Of a stretch of DNA of 64,000 nucleotides, positions 49,029 through 60,832 are shown piece by piece. The stretch is from Serinus canaria (lineage: Eukaryota; Chordata; Aves; Passeriformes; Fringillidae). The notes beneath the pieces are model-generated. The model was given only the letters and a program-made list of their open reading frames with translations. It ran no database searches and was not told the origin of the DNA. The first letter of the stretch is position 1. Each line of letters opens with the position of its first letter. The translations under genes and the position numbers were made by a program. The stretch spans positions 24,665,245-24,729,244 of the forward strand of contig NC_066316.1 of the NCBI RefSeq assembly GCF_022539315.1, read 5' to 3'.

Positions 49029-52000
49029 CTGAAGAAATATTCAAACTGGGAGAGGGGATGGGAAGCTGAGCCAGGTGGCAAGCCTGTTTATCACCTAGTT
49101 GGTGGTGGAAAACATTGAATGATCAAATGAAAGAGTTTTAAAATAACATGAACACAGAGACAGAAAAAACTGCCAAGGGAAGGAATTTATGTTAAAAGAA
49201 AACTTGCAGTTTCCTTGTCCAATTGTAATAAGAGACTTGAACATTCAGTGGAAGGCAGTGTATGTACCATCTGCAGCCATAGTTTTTTTATTTTTTATTT
49301 TTTTTAGCATAGTTAGAAAGTTGTAAAGAAATGCTTATATCTGAAAGACATTCAATTTGAATAATTTTATGAAAAATACCTCTTGCATGTGGATGCGTGT
49401 GAGTATACCTGGCCACAATGGGTCAAAGTCGCTACATTTGATTCAAAAGAAGAAAAAAAAATTTTTTGCCCGTTTTTGTAAAGCAAAATGATTTCTGTAA
49501 GTTATTGAATAAGCTGTGGTTTGGCAGCTCTGTCAGCTTTAGAATGTAAACCAAAAAAACAGGAGAAAAAGTTGTATTTGAAATAAAGAAGTTTCAGATA
49601 ACTGTGTGTGGCATATGAGCTACAAATCTTCATCAGTGTGCACAATTTAAGGGGGTGTGGTTAGTTTTATTATAACCCCTTGTCTATCCCTTATTTTTCA
49701 TCATCTGAAAAAGATCATGTGGTAGCAAAACTTACCTCTCACCTTACTAATATTTTTCTACTTTGTATTCATGAACTGGAGTACCATGTCTGCTAATAAA
49801 GACTACAGTGTTTTAAAACCATTCTGGGGTTTTACAGAATGTTCAACGTGCATCTGCTGGGAGGCTCTAATATTTTGCTGACAGCTGATATTTTTAATTA
49901 TTTTTACTGTATTCAACTGAATTTAAAGGGTTTAGCTAATCATGAATTCTTTGTTATTTTCTGCTCAGGGATCTCTTTCTTAAAACCCAGACACCTTAAT
50001 CAAAATCATGCGACACATGGGAGCCATGCAGCAGCAGGATTTAAAAATCAATTTATTGCTTTGTAATCCTACAAATATAAAACTTTGAATTTAACTAATA
50101 TTTCTTGGTAGGTAAAATAAATTGGTGTGAACAATGCTGCTAGACTTGAGGAAGTTTTCTAAAAGATGGGAGCTGTACTGGAAACATTCTGCAATAGGCA
50201 AAAGAGGGCTTTAAGGTGTAAGATCTGTAATTTAGAGAAGGCACAGCCTAGTAGATACTGTTGTAAACATCTGTCTGCTACCTAAATTCTGCATGAATTA
50301 GGTCCAGGGTATTTAATTTGCTGTTTAGTGTCTTAAATGCAACATATAGTAATAAATTGGTTGGCAAGCATGGAAAAATGTGTGAGGAGAAAGTAAGTGC
50401 TTCAAAGTCTTGGAAGAAAGGAAAGGAAATATTTTTGAATCACAGATTTGGGTTGATATATTCTATATAAAGCAAAAACCTGATTTGTTTCTTCTTCTTT
50501 TTTAAAGAAAAAAGGCAATTTGACCAAGCTGTTTTGCCAAAAATACTTGGAAGGTTTTTCTTCTTCCATCCACCCCCCTGCCCTAATTGTGAATGCAAAT
50601 GCAGATCAAGCTGAAAAAGCTTTAAAGACAACTTAAAAGAATTGTTCTCTGTCTAGTTCTCAAAATAAATAATGCCCTATTTTTAGCATCACTGTCTAAC
50701 AGTTTGTAAAACATGTGAAATTATGCCATATTAGCATTTATCTATTGTACAGATGCCATTCATCAGCCAACACTATTTGCAAACAAGTCTAACAGATTTT
50801 TAAAATCCAAACTGCTTAAATTAAAACAATGTTTCTTTTGTGTAGCAGATGCTATGCTAGGAGATTTGTTTTCTCTGCACATGAGCTCTTGGGAATGAAT
50901 TGTCCTAGCAAGCATTGCTCAAAGTTGTCCTGCTTGGTGACAGGGTTCTTAGATGCTGCTGTAGTGCAGAAATCAGTGATGAACTAGAAACATTTTGACA
51001 TGCACTTAGAGAAATAGAGGAGTAAACTGTCTCTAAAGAAATAGGTTCTAGTGTAAAAGTATCTGTGGCCATTGGAAAGCAATGAGATTAGGAATTAACT
51101 TTATTCAAATATCCTTTACTGGTTTTTAAATCCAGTGCCGCATACGCATTCTGAATCTGGAGTTTAACAATTGCAACAGTTTGAACTCAAATGATTGAAC
51201 CAATTTAATTGTTTTATGTTAAGGAGCTCTTGGAAATCTCCCTGCTTGAATGCTGGCTTACTCTTCAGCAACCTGAGGGTCTGTCTTAGAAAGTTCTCAG
51301 ACTTGTATCCCAAATGTATTTTTAAATTACATGCTGTGCTTAATGGAAAGCAGAGAGTTGATTGGAACAAGTAATATAGGAAATTAGTTTTCTACATATA
51401 TGAGGGAGAGATTTATAGTTCCTGTAGTATATTTTGTGCCTTTGTAGGCTGGAAGGCAGCACCCTGTGGCATCAGAAAGCAGGCATGAACTAAACATTTT
51501 AGTTGATAAATGAAAAAGCAAAGAGCTTTCTTGTCCCATACTTTGGGAGTTTAGATCCTGGCACAGTTGTATTTGATGGAATGAATGGGGAATGGTTTAA
51601 AAAAACTGAGCATTTTCACCATGACTCAATATGCATAGCAATATATTGTACATAAACATATTGTTTGGTACCAAGAGATTGAGTTTTATTTTGTGGTTCA
51701 AGTAGTACTATATTGATATGATGTTCTAGAAGTAGATTACCTTGATTCCAACTCTGCCATCTACATATTAATGGACCAGATGACATCTTTAATTTATTTA
51801 GACAGAAAGCTTCTTAGATAGAAGTACCCTCTTGCTCCATCCAAATGATACACATCACAACAGCAAAAAGTTGGCCTACCACAATCCAAATGCCTCTTTA
51901 TCAGTATTGTAGACTAATTCATTGATATTCCAACAAGGAAACCTTGATTTTCTTTTTTATCTGAATTTTCACCCTAAAAATCTTGACTATTGTGAACTAA

Positions 52001-52362
52001 ATAGAAAGACTTTAAAGCTGACACTTTCTAGAAATGTGCAGAATCACCAAGGCTACCCTGGGACTTTCCTCCAGAAACTTCTATCTCTGCCAGGTCCTGT
52101 AACGTAGCAGTGACACAAAGTAGTCAAATTGACAGGTTCACCTCCTTGGACCTGTGAAGGATCTGGCAGACACATTTTGTGTCTGTGGTTTTTTGACTGG
52201 ATTTCCATGGAGAAAAAAAATCAGCAATTGATTCAATGAGATGGATTCTGAAACACACCACTCTTGATAGAATTCCATCTATGTATGCTTAATGGCTACC
52301 TAAACAACAGTTGAATGCTGCAGCTAAATCCCATAAATGCAGGTTAACACCACTGTCTGACC

Positions 52363-52702
52363 CTTCTTTGAACTGCAGGGTCAGATCCATCATAACACAA
52401 TTGGTTTATCCCTGTGTGTCTAAGATGCCCTGCAGTAAACGCAATACTTTTATGTCTTGGAGAGCTTAGATTAAAAATGAAAACTTTTCTGAATCTGGTA
52501 GATTTGATTAATTGAAGCTAAACAATTTGTGTGGCTAAAAATGCTCTTTTAACATTTTGGGAAGTCACACTAGTTCTGTATGTAAAACCAACACTTGTTT
52601 AAGCTGCAGGGTCAGAGCCATCACCATATAATTGGTTTATCTTCTTATGTCTAAGATGTTCTGTAGTAAACAGACTATTCTTATGTCCTGGAACACTTAA
52701 GC
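52363..52702 (+). repeat. Two diverged direct copies of an unrecognised ~107-bp sequence
   Basis: Copy one (52363-52470) and copy two (52594-52702) start 231 bp apart and align over about 107 bp at roughly 80 per cent identity by eye. Shared blocks include ctgcagggtcaga, attggtttatc, tgtctaagatg, agtaaac and ttatgtc. The 123 bp between them and the outer flanks do not align, so this is not a simple tandem duplication of the whole period. Copy one also has ctgcaggg and ccctgcag as an internal inverted pair. It may be an unnamed interspersed repeat or an old segmental copy. Confidence 0.65.
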
Positions 52703-55141
52703 TTGGCCACTGCCATTTTTGGTTGCTCTTCAGTAACTCTTGTAATGGAAGGCATAATCATTGCTCATTTTCTGTTAACACTGGATGGGCTGGTAATGTT
52801 GTACAACTTCATAAACATTTTCTCAGTCTGGAAAAGAGTGTAGGTCTATGTAATCAATTATTGTAGGTAAGTTGTTCCAAGTAGCTGCTTATGAAGGCAG
52901 CCTTCCTCTGTACTTTTGTAGCTCTATGAGACCTGCTCTGGAAAAGAACAATCCAAAGACATGTTTCCCTAGTGTAATTGCAAAATACTGTCACTCTCAT
53001 ATTACCATAATGCAATAGCAGGTAAGATATCTAAGCTGAATTTTTCTAATTAAGATATGATTTAAAAAAATTGTTTTGATAGCTCAGACTATTGAACTTA
53101 AGTTTAAATGAAAGCCACTAACATTTAACACGATCCTATGATTGAAAACATTTTGTGGGGTGCCCTTTGTCCCACCAAGGGCAAATTCTGAAGTAATCTG
53201 TGCCTCAAATTAAGTCTTCTGCTCCTTTTCCCTAACTCCCATAAGTAGTTCATGCACAGCTCTTTCTACTAGGATGCATGCACACATGAAACTAGGCTTA
53301 GGAACCTATGTTAATATTTATGCTATCTCTTTTGGAGATCTATTCTTGACACATTTAATGCATAAGAAAAGCTGGGAGGAAAAAAAATGGTGCAGTGAAA
53401 TCTTGGTGTGATTTTTCTTTTTTAAATTAATGACAAGATTTTACAGAATATGGAAATAAATTTGAAATGTATCATAAGACCTTCTATGTGTAAATTTCTT
53501 CTTAATACAAAGGGAAATGAGAAAGTTATGTATTCCATATCTAAATATAGGCAACTCTTGAGACAGCATGAAAAGGTTTTGTCTGTAGCTAAGCAGATTT
53601 TTATGCATGAGGGGTTTTGACATCCCCTCTCAAATTAGCTTTAATTGCTCTTTACTCATCTTGCCTATGCACTACACTGGGGGTGAAAAGGCTAATAATC
53701 CTTCATATGAATAATGTAAGGTGATCATAGAGATGTTTTCCTTCTACTGCTATTCTACAAATAGGAAAAGTGGTGGAGGCTCTCAAAGCAACAACAGCAT
53801 GATCTGTGACTGCAGAGTTGGTTTGTATTCAGTTTAACTGGATAGAAAAGCTAAAAAGTGTATCTTGGGCTGTACTCATCTTAAAACTGTGCCATTTGTC
53901 TCATCTTCAAAGAAAACTTAAGTGCTGGAAAAGTTAACAGTGAGGAATTTATTCAAGTATAGTGTGTGTAAGGAACAGGATGTAACTGTCTGATGCTTTT
54001 TTCAATCCTTCATGTTGTTGCCATTGATTCTACAAACTTTCCTATATGTAGTAGAATCAAGTATTTTATCCCAATTTGGGAAAGATCTGTGTTCTCTGAA
54101 ATCAATCTGAGCTGACTTTGCAGACTAACTTTGAGCCAGATGTTGGTGTGATGAGGTGGAATTGTGTTTCCATTGAAGCTGATGGGTATTTAAGTTAGCA
54201 CTTCCAAATAAAGGAGACTGGATTTAACTTTGTAGTTTGACTTTAAATATGATAACTATTCCTAATAGACCTTCTAAAGTTTCAGTACTGCAAAATCAAC
54301 TTATGTTCTTTTCTCCTTGTTCCATTTAAGACAATGCTTGCCTCACATTGTCAGGATTCAGTTCCCAGAGGGTCATGTTCACTCCCTCACACTTAACACA
54401 AATAACACAGAGCTGTCCTGTAATGGGGGACATTGGAGAGCTAAGCAGCATTTAGTTGCTTCTGCAGATCTTTACAGCTCTGGTAATGCTCTGTTTTGGA
54501 ATTAACCAGAATTTCTAGAAAGTTAATGGGAATGGTTCAAGTGTAATGGGCTCTCCCTTGGATTGGTTTATGGGATAGGCAACTCCAGAGAACAGTTCAT
54601 CTGGTAAAATGGTGATTGTGTAAGACAGGAAAAGCTCTCAACTTCAAGACATTCTTATTAACCAGAATTAATAATTCTACTTTCTATGTTCAAATCACCA
54701 TGGATCCATTTCCCGTTGGGGAAGGGAAGCATGACAGCATTTGCTTCTGGGAAATATGTATGTAAGATTTGTATAATTTTTATGTAATTGTCTTTAGAGG
54801 GATGAAATAATTCCACAGTAATGGCTGCAGGAAATTCCCTCAGTGTTATCATGCATGTTGTAGGACTACAATGCACACGTTTGATTACAAAACATTTTAA
54901 GAAGCTTACCTCCTGAAAACTTTTTAAAATGGTTCCAAATAGATTCCCTGTAAGCCAAGCTGATGAAGATTAAAATCAATTCATATATATCCAGTAACCT
55001 CTTCTTCTGGCCAAGACACTTACTTGGTTTGTATTACTTAAATTTGGAAAATAGGTAAATGTACTGGACTGTGTCCATAAAGAAATGACACATGTACTTC
55101 AAGCTCACAATAAGATGCTGTGATTTTTTTTTTATTTGCAG
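52703..55141. other. AT-rich unique stretch
   Basis: No gene or repeat family recognised apart from a 38-nt candidate exon at 54.9 kb. A plus-strand gtaagt at about 52868 follows tgtag but has no convincing upstream acceptor. Confidence 0.45.
54910..54947 (-). CDS. Candidate micro-exon (hypothetical)
   Basis: Minus strand: acceptor cttggcttacag, 38 nt, then CAGGAG|GTAAGC, a near-perfect donor. Two frames are open. In the frame that begins with two bases finishing a codon it reads NLFGTILKSFQE and ends in phase 0. That entry phase is the one left by the candidate exon at 62.0 kb. Short length makes chance likely. Confidence 0.12.
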
Positions 55142-55310
55142 ATATCCTGTTTTCCTCGGTTTACAAAGACAACTCAGTGTCGAGGGAACTGAAGACTGGG
55201 GTGTGCTGGGCTAACACAAATTTAGCTGAAGCCAAGAATGCCCTGGTTTGGCTCTGGAAAGAGTACTAAGCAGCCAAGGACATTTGGAAAGCCAAATCTA
55301 AACCAGTACG
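55142..55310 (+). CDS. Candidate first coding exon with 5'UTR (hypothetical)
   Basis: A long T-rich tract (ttttttttttatttgcag) provides a strong acceptor, and TACG|GTGAGT a strong donor, 169 nt apart. An ATG at 55238-55240 has A at -3 (agaATG), an acceptable Kozak context. It opens 24 codons (MPWFGSGKSTKQ, then PRTFGKPNLNQY) plus one base before the donor. Another frame is open from the acceptor for 41 codons (LFSSVYKDNSVSRELKT, later NALVWLWKEY) to a TAA at 55267. Three CpGs in 169 nt is unusual for this AT-rich DNA. The peptide is basic and Gly/Ser/Pro-rich, as in a disordered N-terminus. I do not recognise it. It could be an alternative first coding exon of a gene continuing beyond the window. 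Confidence 0.3.
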
Positions 55311-56458
55311 GTGAGTTTCCTATGTTGTACTGGATACAGCGATAATTATATATGAAAATTTTATCCTATCCCGTCTTCATATCTTGTTCTAACAGAGGAT
55401 ATTCTGCTTTCTGTGTGCCAGAGCAGCATGACAATAACTTCATGAGTGAAGCCAACTATATGTTCTCCTTTTCTAGGAACAGCTTTAATTTCTTGTCACT
55501 AGTTCCCTGCCTTTTAGACAAAATTGACTGTATGGCTCTAGTTTGCCCTGGTCAGGATGTGGGGAAAGTGAAATCCAACATACAGACTGACCTAAAAAAG
55601 TTATATTGGCACTGAGAGAGATTCAGTAAGTGATTTATTTTGCAACGTAAGTAGAAACCAAGGTGGTGATTAAAATATAAAATAAATTGCAACATTTGTT
55701 TGTCTGCTTGTGTAATAACTGAGAAGACCTGGATTTCTGCAGAGGATTCTTTAGTCCTGAAGCTGTGCTTCAGTAATGTCTTTCACTAGACCCTTCCTCT
55801 AAAGCTGTTTTCATAGAAAATGTCCAGCTACATATTTGTTAGAACAGCCTCTGACTTTTTGATGTGACATTCTGCAGACACTGCAGCACTTTGAAAAGCC
55901 TTTAAATATCTAAAGCAGGATAAAACACCTTGGTCTGAATGAAATGTAAGATGCCCTAAGTGGTATCATTCTTTAATACAGTTCCTGTTCTGATGTTCCC
56001 ATTTTTCATGAATGCACAAGTATTCATGTGGAAACATGTCTTTACCTTATTCATACATGTCCCTGGTTTATGTTTTCACCAAACTAATTATCCCATCTAA
56101 TTTCAATTATTTTCAACTTGTTTTCTAGAAGATGCATTTGCTCTTACTGATTTAAAGCTTTCTGTTTTTCTCTTTCCCATTTTTCTCTGCTTGCTTGTTA
56201 TGCCTGAATTAAAAACATCTGGATTAAAAATGTTGAGGTTTTGATAACAAGTCTTTTATTCATTTTTCTTGTGAAATGCCACAGCATCCTTTCTATACTT
56301 AGCATCCAAGAAACATTGAGATGTATTGAAAGTCTTCACAAGAAACCATGTTTTTAATAGAAAAGTACTGTTTTGATCAAGTTGGGGTTGTTTTAAATAA
56401 GAAATTGTTGCTTTATTTGGAAAGTTAGCTTTTCATTACACCTCAGGGAAAGAAAACT

Positions 56459-56483
56459 GGTTTTTTGGTTTTTTTTTTTTTTG
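56459..56483 (+). repeat. T-rich low-complexity tract
   Basis: ggttttttggtttttttttttt type run, matching the other G/T-rich tracts of the plus strand. Confidence 0.65.
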
Positions 56484-57400
56484 AGTTTCAACATCTGAGA
56501 CAAAAAATTGCATGTGTTTCTAATCACTACAACTGGAATTATTATGTTGCTCTGCCTGAATGTATTTTGTCAGCAAATCCAAGGGCCAAATGTACGCACA
56601 TACACAAAAAAATGAAACAAAAGGCCTGAAAAGAAGACAGAAAAGGCTATCCACTGATAACATGCAGCAAAAAGCTATGCAGAAATTTTGCATGTTCCTA
56701 CATACTAGGAAGCAAATTCCATGCTACCAAAAGAAGGTTATGACAGAAGGACAATGAATACAGGTATAGCAGTCTGGCCCAGGATCATTTTTTAAAAAAT
56801 TTATTTCTTGCCAATCTGTCTCTGCTGGGACCTGCCCAGAAACAAGGACAAAGAGTGTAGACTTGGGAATGAGCAATCATTAGGTCCAGTGCTACCACTT
56901 AAAAATGGATTATGCAGATGAGTAACCTCAATTTCTTGACAAGATTTGCAAGAGTGAGATCTGAAATTCAAGTCAAATGCTGTTCAAGCTGGAATAGTTG
57001 CTATTGCAAAAAAAAAAAAAAGGGTAAAACCAGGGATGAATGTCAGACTTGGGGAGTTAACAGTTTGTTTACTGAATATCATGTGCTCAAATCTAAGGGA
57101 GGTTGTTTTTTAAAAGTTTTTTAATTACTGATTCAGTCCGAGCCACTGAAGCATAATACTTAGTGATTCTGAAAATCTGATTATCAACACAGGGTTCTGT
57201 GTCTTCACAAGCTTTCTCTGTTCTGCTCTTGGACTGGAATGTACCTGCAGAACTGAGTTTCCTGCACATTCCGGGACAGTTTAATTGCAGCCTCAATGTT
57301 GCAAGTTAGACATGGTATGTAATTAGAGTATTTGTTATAAGATAAAAAACTTTTCAGCTCTGATGTTGACTCATGAACATTAAAATAAATATTATATGAC

Positions 57401-57454
57401 CAGGAGTATCAACCATTCATATCACATCAGGAGCAATATCCATTCATATCACAT
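57401..57454 (+). repeat. 27-bp tandem duplication
   Basis: Two adjacent 27-bp units start caggagtatc and caggagcaat, and both end ccattcatatcacat. They differ at only a few positions near the front of the unit. Recent local duplication in non-coding DNA. Confidence 0.85.
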
Positions 57455-57529
57455 GCATTCCTTTTAGTTCATACCAAACACTTGCAGAACTGCAAGACCA
57501 AAAAACTGTCTGTGGCTCTGCCAAGGAGT

Positions 57530-57820
57530 GACTGCCTGAATTTCCACTGGAAATTCCAGTAAGCATTAGCACTTAATTACCGTGCTCTACCTTAAAGGCA
57601 GGAATTAAGTGAGGTGCAGCAGAGCTATGGCCTTCTGCTTTCTGCATGTCTTAATGTGCCCCACTCGGTAGAGCTCCCTTGATAATCTGTGCTTGGCAGG
57701 ATCTGCAAGTACATAATAAATAACTGACTCCCAATTATGTAACATGAATTACTCCTGTTTTCCCAAGGGGATAATTGCATATTAATACCTGCTCATTATT
57801 AAGTATTGCTGGTACTGGAA
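57530..57820. promoter_or_regulatory. Possible conserved non-coding element
   Basis: About 290 bp of balanced composition with many factor-type words: an almost perfect palindrome gaatttcca-c-tggaaattc (57538-57556) of STAT/BCL6 style, cttaattac, ggaattaagtg, caattatg, and attgcatattaat of POU/octamer style. No repeat or coding character. This is inference from motif density; conservation was not measurable. Confidence 0.22.
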
Positions 57821-58591
57821 AACAACCTAATTTCCTTTCCTTGTTTATAAAGCTAGACTTACCTATTTTTAGACATATTCTACATACACAGAAGCTTTAT
57901 TCTGCCTTGACATAGTAATTCGCATAGAAAAAAACATAAAAGTGTCTGTCTTGCTCAAAATTTTAGTCTAGTTCTTGAGCTCTGACCTCATAGGAATACA
58001 GGGTCAACTTTCAGGGTTTTGGTACTCCACATGGTGCTGTGTAGTGAATGTTTAGGCCCTCAGAACAATCATGTCTGGATTAGGTTTTGCTCACATGAGA
58101 GTCAGAGAGGCAAACAGCTTCTTGCCTTTGACTCCTCACAGGCAGTGTTGTACTGCTTTCAATTAGCACTCTCCCTTTGTCCGCCCACCCAAACCTCCTG
58201 GAGACCAGGAATGGGGTACTGAGGAACAGGAATTTTCATACAGAGCAGTATCAAATTCATTCCAGACTTTGCAGCCATTTTTCAACCCAAGATTGTAATG
58301 AAGTTTTATTTTAAAATACTTGGTATATTTATTTTCCGTACCTTTACTGCTATCACCTTTTAAAAATGTATTGACTTGGTCACATACCAGGAAAAGGAAA
58401 TTTTTTTAAGGGTGACAGATTGCTTACTTACTTAGTATGTAATAGAAAGTAAGTTTAAGATGACAAACATTGTTGTGCTTCTTTCCAGAGTTCAAGCTCA
58501 TATAATTACTTTGAACAGGAACTGTATAGATATTAAGTCTTTAATATGCCATGCTGAGAAATTCAAATTACATATTTGCAGTTTGTGTCTC

Positions 58592-58612
58592 TGTATGTGT
58601 GTGTGTGTGTAT
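58592..58612 (+). repeat. (TG)n microsatellite
   Basis: About eight uninterrupted TG units follow a tgta interruption. Ordinary short dinucleotide repeat. Confidence 0.85.
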
Positions 58613-60441
58613 TCTATAGCCATGTGAAGTCCTAGAGAACTGAAGTAATGGGTTCCCACTGTGAGATTTTATTCAATGTACACTTAACACATGTAAATGC
58701 TTTGTCTGGCAATCATGCTAATCACCATGGAATAACATGCAATGAGTAGGAAACAATTTTGTGGTAACTGCAGCCCACAATGGTTTGATGAAAAGTCCTA
58801 GGCAGAAATTGCTTTCACGTCAGAAAACTCTGTATCATCAGAAATTCCTTAAATGTCAGCAAGGGTGTAGTCCTTACAAAAATCCTTGAATACTCTGGGG
58901 TTATTTTTAATTGTCTTCCTTTGTGTCTTTTATTTTTTTCATCAGATATATGAGCAAGCAAGTGTATAAATATTAGTACTTGTATACTAATAGGGAATAC
59001 GTGTAACTCATTGGTTTATTTAAGCTTTTTTTGTTTTCTTTTGAAAGTAGTAAGGTTTTTGATGAAGAACTGACATTTCAAGAATCATGTCAAAAGGCTG
59101 TCTTGTACAGAAACCTTACCAGTTCTTCCTATATAAGAAAAGGACATACAGTCTTTTGTTTGGTATCTGGCATTTCTAATTTCATAGAAGAGCTCCAGGG
59201 TACTGCATGCTTATCTCTGAGAAAAAAATTATACAAACAGAAAATAGAATGGGCTTGATTTCAAACATTTTTCTCAAACTATGGCTAGAAAAGGTAAAAA
59301 GACAACCTTGTTTTTTTCTAACTGAAAGTAAGAAGAACTTAGAAATTATCTCTTAGTCATCTCAAAATATTTACAGAGCACTCCTGCCTTTCAGGGATGT
59401 CTGTGCCCCAGAGGGTAAGAGCAGGCTTTGAAGCTGAGGGTCAGAGCTGGACAAGTCACCCTGCAGAGGCTGCAGAGCAGGGAATGGGCTGGATGTAATA
59501 TGGGTGGGCTCCTCTCTTCGCAGCAGGACCAGCAGATGTTTCTGTTCAGAGCTGACTTGGTACTTGATGTGGGAGGGGTAGAGCCTGGAGGGGAAAGGAG
59601 GGAAGAGCTTTCTCCTCGCTTTAGATTTTCCATCTGGTTCTGCACTCAGTTGAAGAGGTCTGGTTCTGAATATTCAACGATTTCAGTGGTCTATAGTCAA
59701 GGGCAAACTATCTGAAAATCCTAAGTCAAAAAGAATATAAACTTTATTTTATAATGCTTTCTTGTAAGAGAGTAAAATTCAAGGTCAACCGTCTTTTTCA
59801 TTATGAGTTTGTCAATATATTGTACTTCCTTTGTTACTATTTCTTCTAATGGGTCTAATGAAATATGTGGTTTTAAAGAGAGAGAGATGCTTTTGTGCTT
59901 TCTGGCTCCATTTGAATGACATACTGAAGAACAGTAACAGTGTAACAATTAAGCTCTATTTTAATGGTCTAAGTCATCATCTGTCGTCAGAGAAACTTTT
60001 TTTATTACAAAGGAATTAAAATTTTCTTTCAGACATTAAGCAGATGACACACAGCACCGTTTTCCTCACACTCTTATGCCTTAATGTGTTTTGCTTTTCT
60101 CTGTGTTAACTGGAAATTAAAAGCTGGCACACCCTTCTTTTTGACTATGCCTTTACTGTAAATGTTAAGCATTTGAAGCAGTAGTCTCATAAATAATGTT
60201 ATCTGCCAAAGAACTATCTTAGGTGGAGTTTTTTTGAACCCCTCTCCACCACTCTGAAGAACTCCTTAAACTTCTGATATCTGCTGGTGACAGCTGAAAA
60301 AAAGAACTTGCTGTTCTCATATTCTCACCGTTTAATTCTTCTTAAACCTTTTAAAGGTCTAATTTGACACACCTGAGCTAGGAGGCATAATTTTGGATAC
60401 TGGTTGTTTTAATGAGCTGTGAAGGAAGAAAATTGGCATTA

Positions 60442-60832
60442 GAGAATCATTGAGTGATTAGTGTTGGAAGGGACCTTAAAGATTACCTGATTCCAACCTC
60501 CCCTGCCACAGGCAGGGTCACCTTCTACTAGAGCACGTTGCTGAAAGCCCCACCTAGCCTGAACTTGAAGACTGCCAGGGGTGGGATCTCCACAGTTTAT
60601 GTGGGCAACCTGGTCCACTGCCTCATCGCACTCTGAGTAAAGAATTCCTTCCTAACATCTAATCTAGATCCCCTTTTTCATTTAAAACCATCCTCCTTTG
60701 TTCTATTACTATCTGCTCATGTAAAAAGGTCACTCTCCTTTTTTTTTTTTTTTTTTTTTGTAAACTTACTTTCAGTACTTGAGCCTTCTCTTCTCCAAGC
60801 TGAACAACCCCGGCTCTGTCAGCCTGTCAGTA
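60442..60832 (-). repeat. CR1 LINE 3' region, antisense, with internal T21
   Basis: On the plus strand: gtgttggaagggaccttaaa, then gattccaacctcccctgcc, then caggcagggtcacctt, then gcaacctggtccactgcctc, then aaagaattccttcctaacat, then aaaccatcctcctttgttct, then agccttctcttctccaagct and gaacaacccc. This is an antisense avian CR1 3' region and the longest copy here (about 390 bp). A T21 run (60739-60759) sits where the consensus has a short pyrimidine block. The segment that should follow 'cagtact' is missing some tens of bases. Confidence 0.92.

Larger units (their letters stand above)
47064..52360. other. AT-rich unique stretch, no recognised gene
   Basis: Contains the palindrome, the 11-bp minisatellite and small candidate exons listed separately. 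No repeat family is recognised. A minus-strand donor gtaagt at about 49735 follows sequence closed in all three frames, so it is not coding. A plus-strand consensus donor near 50389 (gagaaa|gtaagt) has no convincing acceptor. Confidence 0.45.
55311..60441. other. AT-rich stretch with possible regulatory block, no recognised gene
   Basis: Contains the T-rich tract at 56.46 kb, a 27-bp tandem duplication at 57.4 kb, a possible conserved element at 57.5-57.8 kb, and a TG microsatellite at 58.6 kb. A GC-richer island at about 59390-59650 is open on both strands (95 codons plus, 84 codons minus) and is unrecognised. Confidence 0.45.

Noticed and set aside
49736..49800. Minus-strand exon before a strong gtaagt at 49.73 kb
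   Set aside because: All three frames contain stops between the acceptor and the donor.
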